Assembly: GCA_965220055.1 (NCBI GenBank)
Contig: CBDCPE010000003.1
Span: forward strand, 248,001 to 312,000
Source of the DNA: Bin87 sp965220055
GTDB lineage: Bacteria > Chloroflexota > Dehalococcoidia > Lucifugimonadales > UBA3495
Reading direction: 5' to 3'
Length of the DNA: 64,000 bases
The notes under the pieces were generated by a model. The model was not told the DNA's origin. It did no database searches and saw only the letters and a list, made by a program, of their open reading frames with translations. Below, in pieces: positions 59,155 to 64,000 of this stretch; the first letter of the stretch is position 1; every line of letters begins with the position of its first letter. Both the position numbers and the translations under genes were made by a program.

Positions 59155-59520
59155 TTAAAGGGGGCTATGCAGGCTGTCCAACTTGCCCAGGAACCGGCCC
59201 ATGTCGAACAGACCTGCCGACACGTGGTCAGCATCGTCCTGGTCCTCGTAGAAGTTGGTGTGCATGCTGATGGCCACGCGGAAGAGACGGCGGACCGCCG
59301 CGTCACCGGTTGCGTCGGCCAGCCGTCCCACCACCCGGCGCAGCGTGGCGTGCCGCTGGTGATCCCAACCCCGAGCCTGGGCAACGGCCTTCAGCATCTG
59401 CGCCGCCGCGCCCCAGCCCTTTTCCGACGCTTGGCGCAGGTCACCCTGCTCCAGTTCCGACCAGCCCTGGGCCAGCAGCTGCCGGCTGGCCTCCCGGTAG
59501 GTTTGCGCTCGCGTCGTCAT
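59155..59520 (-). CDS. PaREP1/HEPN-like helical protein
   Basis: The 121-residue helical protein matches PaREP1-type (HEPN-related) proteins: YREASRQLLAQGWSELEQGD, EKGWGAAAQMLKAVAQARGW, and NFYEDQDDADHVSAGLFDMG. HEPN-like proteins often pair with nucleotidyltransferases in toxin-antitoxin or defence settings; no such partner is next to it. The gene is 16 nt from the preceding gene on the minus strand. Confidence 0.65.
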   Translation of the reverse strand: MTTRAQTYREASRQLLAQGWSELEQGDLRQASEKGWGAAAQMLKAVAQARGWDHQRHATLRRVVGRLADATGDAAVRRLFRVAISMHTNFYEDQDDADHVSAGLFDMGRFLGKLDSLHSPL

Positions 59521-59536
59521 GCAATCCTTCCGCCGG

Positions 59537-59881
59537 CTAGTCGGCCGCCGGGTCGGGCACCGGTTCCGCGGGAGTCAGGATGACGGCGCCCGACTGGTCG
59601 TCGTGGCGGTGGCGCAGCACCAGGTCCACCCGCTCGTGCAGCGCCCGCAGCAGCCCGCGATTCTCCGCCACCTGCTCCCGCAAGCCCGCCACCTGCTCCC
59701 GCAGGCCGGCTACCTCCTGCCGAATGTTCCGCATCTCTTCCCAGATACCATCGATGCGGCCTTCCAGCCGGCCCACCACTGAGCTCAGGCGCAGCACCGC
59801 TACCAGCATGGTAACCACCAGCAGGCCCTGGAAGCCCATGGTGGCGAAGAGGATGGTGGCGTTCACGTTGAAGTCGCCCAT
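59537..59881 (-). CDS. Membrane protein with heptad-repeat coiled coil
   Basis: The 114-residue protein has one membrane span (ATMGFQGLLVVTMLVAVLRL) and a coiled coil with repeated EVAGLREQVAGLREQVAENR. The tail is acidic and proline-rich. This resembles phage-associated or envelope-spacing proteins. It is followed in the same direction by the PaREP1-like gene, so the two may form a unit. Confidence 0.6.
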   Translation of the reverse strand: MGDFNVNATILFATMGFQGLLVVTMLVAVLRLSSVVGRLEGRIDGIWEEMRNIRQEVAGLREQVAGLREQVAENRGLLRALHERVDLVLRHRHDDQSGAVILTPAEPVPDPAAD

Positions 59882-60482
59882 TCTGCTGCCTCTATAAGGT
59901 TCTTCGATCAGTATAAGGTTCTTCCAGTATGCTATTGCCCGGCGCCGCCGGGGGCAAGCGCCGCCCGAGCCCGGGCCGGCCCGCTTGGGCGATTACCGGG
60001 TCAATCTTACATCGATGCACCGGATTGACAGGATTTAATGATTGGGCTGGATGTCCGGTGCGACGGGCATGACGCCGGGTGATGAACCGCCCGCCGGCAT
60101 AGTCCCCATCCTGTCGATCCTGTCCAGCGATGTAAAATAGTGAACCGCGTTCGCACGGGGGCGAGCGCCGCGGCAGTTTGCTGGCCTTTTCTTAAAAATC
60201 GGCCAAAACCGGACTCTTTTCGTAATACTCCCGTAATATTGACGCCGCTACAATTGCAAGCCAAGTCTGGAAATCTATCCTGCCGTCGACCACGGCCGGC
60301 CGAGCGCCGGCCCCACGGATGGCCTCACCGCAAGGAGGTGTGAACGCCGAGGATATGTCGAAAGCCGCCCCACGCCCGCCCGCGGGCAACTCTTGAACAC
60401 TGGCCCCGGAAACAACGGGCCGAGGGCGCAACCGAAACTCAGGATTAAACACAGGACAATCTCGAAAGGGAGATCTTGTCAA
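59882..60482. other. Gene-free interval with an inverted repeat, upstream of the fibronectin genes
   Basis: No supported gene. It contains the inverted repeat at 60007-60135, a run of GC-rich dyads near 59940-59995, a TTGACG-TACAAT-like area near 60239-60254 that could be promoter sequence, and a GC-rich leader hairpin (GGCCC / GGGCC near 60401-60420). Confidence 0.4.
60007..60135. repeat. Inverted repeat, ttacatcg / cgatgtaa type
   Basis: Arms 60007-60034 and 60108-60135 are inverted copies with several mismatches (ttacatcg-tg-a, then ga-aggat). Related words (ggatgtacaggatgg) are seen at about 16800, in the actC-actD gap, suggesting another dispersed repeat family. Confidence 0.6.
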
Positions 60483-63173
60483 ATGAGTAGAAAAACGAGA
60501 AAGCTGATATGGTCAGCGCCCCTGGTGGCGGTGTTAGCCGTCGCCGGCGCCCTGGCCATGTTTGTGATGCTGGCGCCCGACAATGCGCAAGCAGACGGCG
60601 CCCCGGGCCCGGTGACCGGCCTGAACGCCACCACCGACAAAAGCTACACCGAGATTGAGCTGAGTTGGACGGCTCCCGCCACCGGCACGGTCACCGGCTA
60701 TCGCATTGACATGGCCTCGGCGACCAACCCTCACGTCTGGTTCGCCCACGTGGCTGACACCGAAAGCACGGACACCACCTACAACGATATGGGGCTGTCC
60801 GCCGGCCAAGCGCGGCGCTACCGCGTGTTCGCATTGAACGGTGACCACACCGGGCCGGCCTCTATCCGGAACGAGTCCGTGGTGGGCAGCACCAAGAGCG
60901 CAGTAACCCCAGGAGCGGTGCTGAACGTGCGGGCCGTCGCAGCAGGGAGCAACCAGATCAACCTGAGCTGGGATCCGCCCTCCAACCTGGGCGCGGACAA
61001 GCTGGCGAGGTATTGCATCGTTGCGTTCGACTCCGACGGGACTACCGTTATCGGCGATACTGAGGCGGGGGCAGCTGATGTAATCAATGCAACCAAGTGC
61101 GGAGAGCTAAACCTGAAAGCCGATGACCTGCCGGAGTTGAATGACGCCGATGGCGACACCGCCCCCTATCTCCACGTCATCGTTGACGGCGGCGCCACTA
61201 CGTACCAGCACAAGGCAAAGGACCTCGAAGACGACTCCGAACTGGACGCCGAGGACGAGTGGCACTATATCGTCTTTGCCGCAACGCGGGGCCACGATGT
61301 TCTCGCCGCGACGACATACGCGGCAAGCGACTTCAGCAGCGCCGCATCCAACACTGCCAAAGCGACAACGGCAAAGGCCAGCGCTGGTGATCCGGTGCAG
61401 ATGCCGGGAAGCCTCATTGCGTCGCCCGGCGCCAGCACTGTCGATTTGTACTGGGCCTGGCCGGCCGGCTACGAGTCGGAGAACTTCTACTGGGAAGTTT
61501 CGACCAAGTCCAACTTCCCTACCGGCGACGATACCATGGCCGCGGCCGTTATCGAGAGCGCTGCTAGTGCGAGTGCAACCACCGCTCAGGTTGCTGACAA
61601 CACTCAAAGTGGCGACTCGGGGCGCGTCTATTACCGGGTGAGAGCGGGCACCGCGACTGACACCAGGAATGTGTGGTCCAACTCGGCCTCCGTTCCACTG
61701 CCGCTCAGGGACATAACTGACGAAACTCACAGGCCTGCGATAGACAACACCAACGGGCTCACCGCCACCCCTGACACTGCGAACCCTCGCAATCAGATTA
61801 ACCTGGCGTGGACGGACGAGGAAACAGATCGTCCGGATCCGACGGGGCACGTGTTGCACTACCGCAAAAACGTGGACAACGCACCGTGGCGTGAGCTGGA
61901 GTACTCTCCATACCAGTGTTGCAGCTTCGAGCACCTGGGTTTGGACGCGTCCACATCGTACCAATACCGCATTTTCCCCTACTACGATTCCGCGGATAAG
62001 GGGAGAATATACGGCGCGCCTGATCACGCCGTGGGGCTCACGGCCAACCCGGTCGCTCCTGACCCGGTGCGCGGATTGGAGGTAGTGTCGGCGGGCCGCG
62101 ATGCCCTCAAGCTGACGTGGAACGCGGTGACCGTCGACGGCGGCGCGCCCATCGTCGGATACCGTGTGGACGTTGCCGCGGACGACATTGACAACGACGC
62201 CACTCTGGGTGCATCCCCCGGATGGGAACCGGTGGAAGACGTCGCCGACGGCAGCATCTACCACGTCGCTGCCGACGAAACGCGGGAATACACTTACAAG
62301 GATGCAACCGCAAATTCCAATGCGGGCCTGACGGCGGGCAACGTCAGATGGTTCCAGGTTTTCGCGGTGAACGCTGCGAATGACGGTGGCAACACCGATG
62401 CTCTACCACCGACCGACACTGGACCCAGCGAGCTTGAACAGGCGCAAGCTGACGCCGTGCCCGGTGAGGTGGCATCCACGGTACTCGCCCCCAACGCGCC
62501 GAAGAGCCTGACGGCGGAGACAGCCCGCAACAGTAGCGGCATGTTGCAGACGGACCGGGGCGTCCAGTTGCACTGGCTCACGCCGGACGATCATGACGAG
62601 CCTGAAAACCTGGTCACCAGCTACGTGATCGAACGCCGCGAGAAGGTCGGCGATGCCGACTGGACCGACTGGGACGATGTGGGAACGATCCTGATCACCG
62701 CTTCCAACCCCGGGCGTACCCACTTCACCGACGGCGACAAGCCGGCGGCGAACGAGCAGCGTGAATACCGGGTAGGCGCCAAGAACGGCAAGGGAACAAC
62801 CTTGTCCAATGTGGCCGAATACCCGTTGGATCCGGACCACACGCATCCGCCGGCCTCGATGGACGAGATGGCGCCGAGCATGGTCGAAGCCATGGTCGGC
62901 ACAGGGGACACAGTCGAGCTGACCTGGACGCCTGGCGAGAACGCCACCATCCACTGGGTTGGCGGTTACCGTGTCGGCGACGACAACCAGCCTGATCTGG
63001 ACAACCATTTCTGGATGATGGCCGACTCGGACAGCGGTCACACTTTGGATATGAGTGACAAAGCCGCCGGTACCTATGTGTTCCAGGTGACTGCGGGAAT
63101 GTACGACAGTGCCACCGACAGCACCAGCTGGAGCACTTGGGAAATCTCCGACGATTACGAGCACAGCCCGTAA
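60483..63173 (+). CDS. Secreted protein with about seven fibronectin type III domains
   Basis: The ATG at 60483 gives 896 residues beginning MSRKTRKLIWSAPLVAVLAV, an N-terminal signal or anchor. Fibronectin type III-like repeats follow, each with TW/SW-type strands such as EIELSWTAP, INLSWDPPS, VDLYWAWP, INLAWTDEE, LKLTWNAVT, VQLHWLTPD and VELTWTPGE. No enzymatic domain or C-terminal anchor is seen; it ends EISDDYEHSP. It is probably a surface or extracellular protein of adhesive or matrix type. An in-frame upstream start at 60393 adds 30 residues lacking a signal character. A paralogue follows. Confidence 0.85.
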   Translation: MSRKTRKLIWSAPLVAVLAVAGALAMFVMLAPDNAQADGAPGPVTGLNATTDKSYTEIELSWTAPATGTVTGYRIDMASATNPHVWFAHVADTESTDTTYNDMGLSAGQARRYRVFALNGDHTGPASIRNESVVGSTKSAVTPGAVLNVRAVAAGSNQINLSWDPPSNLGADKLARYCIVAFDSDGTTVIGDTEAGAADVINATKCGELNLKADDLPELNDADGDTAPYLHVIVDGGATTYQHKAKDLEDDSELDAEDEWHYIVFAATRGHDVLAATTYAASDFSSAASNTAKATTAKASAGDPVQMPGSLIASPGASTVDLYWAWPAGYESENFYWEVSTKSNFPTGDDTMAAAVIESAASASATTAQVADNTQSGDSGRVYYRVRAGTATDTRNVWSNSASVPLPLRDITDETHRPAIDNTNGLTATPDTANPRNQINLAWTDEETDRPDPTGHVLHYRKNVDNAPWRELEYSPYQCCSFEHLGLDASTSYQYRIFPYYDSADKGRIYGAPDHAVGLTANPVAPDPVRGLEVVSAGRDALKLTWNAVTVDGGAPIVGYRVDVAADDIDNDATLGASPGWEPVEDVADGSIYHVAADETREYTYKDATANSNAGLTAGNVRWFQVFAVNAANDGGNTDALPPTDTGPSELEQAQADAVPGEVASTVLAPNAPKSLTAETARNSSGMLQTDRGVQLHWLTPDDHDEPENLVTSYVIERREKVGDADWTDWDDVGTILITASNPGRTHFTDGDKPAANEQREYRVGAKNGKGTTLSNVAEYPLDPDHTHPPASMDEMAPSMVEAMVGTGDTVELTWTPGENATIHWVGGYRVGDDNQPDLDNHFWMMADSDSGHTLDMSDKAAGTYVFQVTAGMYDSATDSTSWSTWEISDDYEHSP

Positions 63174-63291
63174 CCCGTTCGGACAAGTCCCTAGCGACCC
63201 ACCCGGTTGCCGGACTGGCCAGACGGGAACCACCCGGAAACGTCAATTCGGCAACCGACAACGACAATCTCAATAGAGGAGATTTCGACAA

Positions 63292-64000
63292 ATGAGTAAC
63301 AAAACCAGAAAGCGCATCTGGCCGGTGTCGCTGGCGAGCGCCATCGGCGTCGCTGCGGTGCTCGCTGTGCTGGCGGTGGCAACTTGGGTGGTGACTCCTA
63401 CGGAAGCCCAGAACCAAGGTCCCCCGCCGGCGGCGCCGACAAACTTGACGGCCACTCCGGTCAGCATGACCGAGATCGACCTGTCCTGGCGCGGGGCCTT
63501 GGGCGCCGCGTCGTACCGGATCGAGCGCATGGAGGGCAATGACCCCAATCTCGACCTCGTTGAAGCCGCTGAGACCGGCGTTACGTACAGCGATACCGGC
63601 CTTACCGCCGGCACCGCCTACACCTACAAGGTGTACTCGGTTGACGCCGGTGGACAGATGAGTGCGAACGCGGCCACCGTCTCGGAAACGACGATGGCTT
63701 CCGGCAACGGCACCGATGCCGCTGACACAGTGCCGACCGATTTCGAGGGCTCGGCGTTGGACAACGGCACGCGGCTGAGTTGGGAAGCGCCGGAGGGAAG
63801 GCCTCCGGACGCCGATGGCGACGACGCGAACCTTGTCGGATACGAGATTTTCCGCGAGGCCTATCTCGAGGACTCCAACAATCCGCTCCTGACGAACAAC
63901 CGCACGGCCACGATCGAAATAGACGACGCTGCTGAGGTTAGCCATCGCGATCTCGGCCTGTCCTACGGCGTGACCTACACGTACAAGGTCCGGGCGGTCT
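63292..64000 (+). CDS. Second fibronectin type III protein (C-terminus beyond window)
   Basis: The ATG at 63292 is preceded by GAGGAG. The first 236 codons are open to the window edge. It starts MSNKTRKRIWPVSLASAIGV, with a signal or anchor, then fibronectin type III repeats (EIDLSWRGA, TRLSWEAPE). The start region and the 30 nt before the ATG (including gacaatctc and a gagat-t-gacaaATGAGTA core) closely resemble those of the gene at 60483, so this is a tandem paralogue. It differs in the exported body. Confidence 0.8.
   Translation, partial: MSNKTRKRIWPVSLASAIGVAAVLAVLAVATWVVTPTEAQNQGPPPAAPTNLTATPVSMTEIDLSWRGALGAASYRIERMEGNDPNLDLVEAAETGVTYSDTGLTAGTAYTYKVYSVDAGGQMSANAATVSETTMASGNGTDAADTVPTDFEGSALDNGTRLSWEAPEGRPPDADGDDANLVGYEIFREAYLEDSNNPLLTNNRTATIEIDDAAEVSHRDLGLSYGVTYTYKVRAV

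Noticed and set aside
60380..60482. Cyclic-di-GMP type riboswitch in the leader of the fibronectin gene
   Set aside because: There is a GC hairpin and a GAGGGCGCAACC word, but the conserved core and partner stem are not found.

Overview
The window is high-GC bacterial DNA, dense in genes on both strands. The best taxonomic guess is a member of the Chloroflexota, probably of the SAR202/Dehalococcoidia type common in marine or sponge-associated metagenomes. The evidence is an alternative complex III (ACIII) locus with a split ActB and two ActD genes, several luciferase-like flavin monooxygenases, MaoC, MmgE/PrpD and CMD family enzymes, Uma2 nucleases and many TCATTGCGAG palindromes. No 16S rRNA gene or marker set is present, so the phylum call is an inference.

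Layout. 1-5.1 kb: two paralogous secreted Calx-beta/PPC proteins with an arsenate-reductase-like gene between them. The first runs off the left edge and looks intact. The second is a pseudogene with two frameshifts and a precise 883-bp insertion (3861-4743) that has 17-bp terminal inverted repeats and a 10-bp target duplication, and carries one non-transposase gene. 5.4-8.3 kb: a DtxR/MntR-like regulator, then a leftward operon of sulfopyruvate-decarboxylase-like subunits, including a paralogue that has lost its thiamine diphosphate motif. 8.3-9.5 kb: gene-free and repeat-containing. 9.5-18.6 kb: ACIII quinol oxidoreductase (ActA, ActB1, ActB2, ActF-like, ActC, ActD, ActD', ActE). 18.7-19.5 kb: a PIN toxin-antitoxin pair. 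19.5-24 kb: cytochrome c maturation genes (CcmH, CcmF, two small or unknown membrane proteins, a CcmG/TlpA thioredoxin), which would supply haem attachment for the ACIII cytochromes. 24-44 kb: mixed metabolism (ROK kinase, MaoC pair, aminotransferase, SDR, MmgE/PrpD, hydrolases, CMD protein, two LLM oxidoreductases, GlcG) with three Uma2 genes, an XRE-ImmA/IrrE unit and a decayed VapBC module. 44-49.5 kb: conserved core genes (cytidylate-kinase-like, pnp, rpsO, tRNA-Gly).

49.5-60 kb is an accessory region. It holds a frameshifted PIN toxin, a Na/Pi symporter, a DNA methyltransferase with a possible partner nuclease, and a prophage packaging remnant (zinc-ribbon protein, terminase large subunit, HK97-type portal) with no capsid genes. 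Around it are TCATTGCGAG palindromes. One pair of palindrome arms encloses a GIY-YIG nuclease gene, and one palindrome has grown into a 25-bp tandem array. 60.5-64 kb: two tandem paralogous secreted fibronectin type III proteins, the second cut by the right edge.

The two signals most worth follow-up are the passenger-carrying insertion at 3861-4743 and the GIY-YIG gene sitting in the loop of a palindromic repeat family. Both point to small mobile elements that carry no recognisable transposase.
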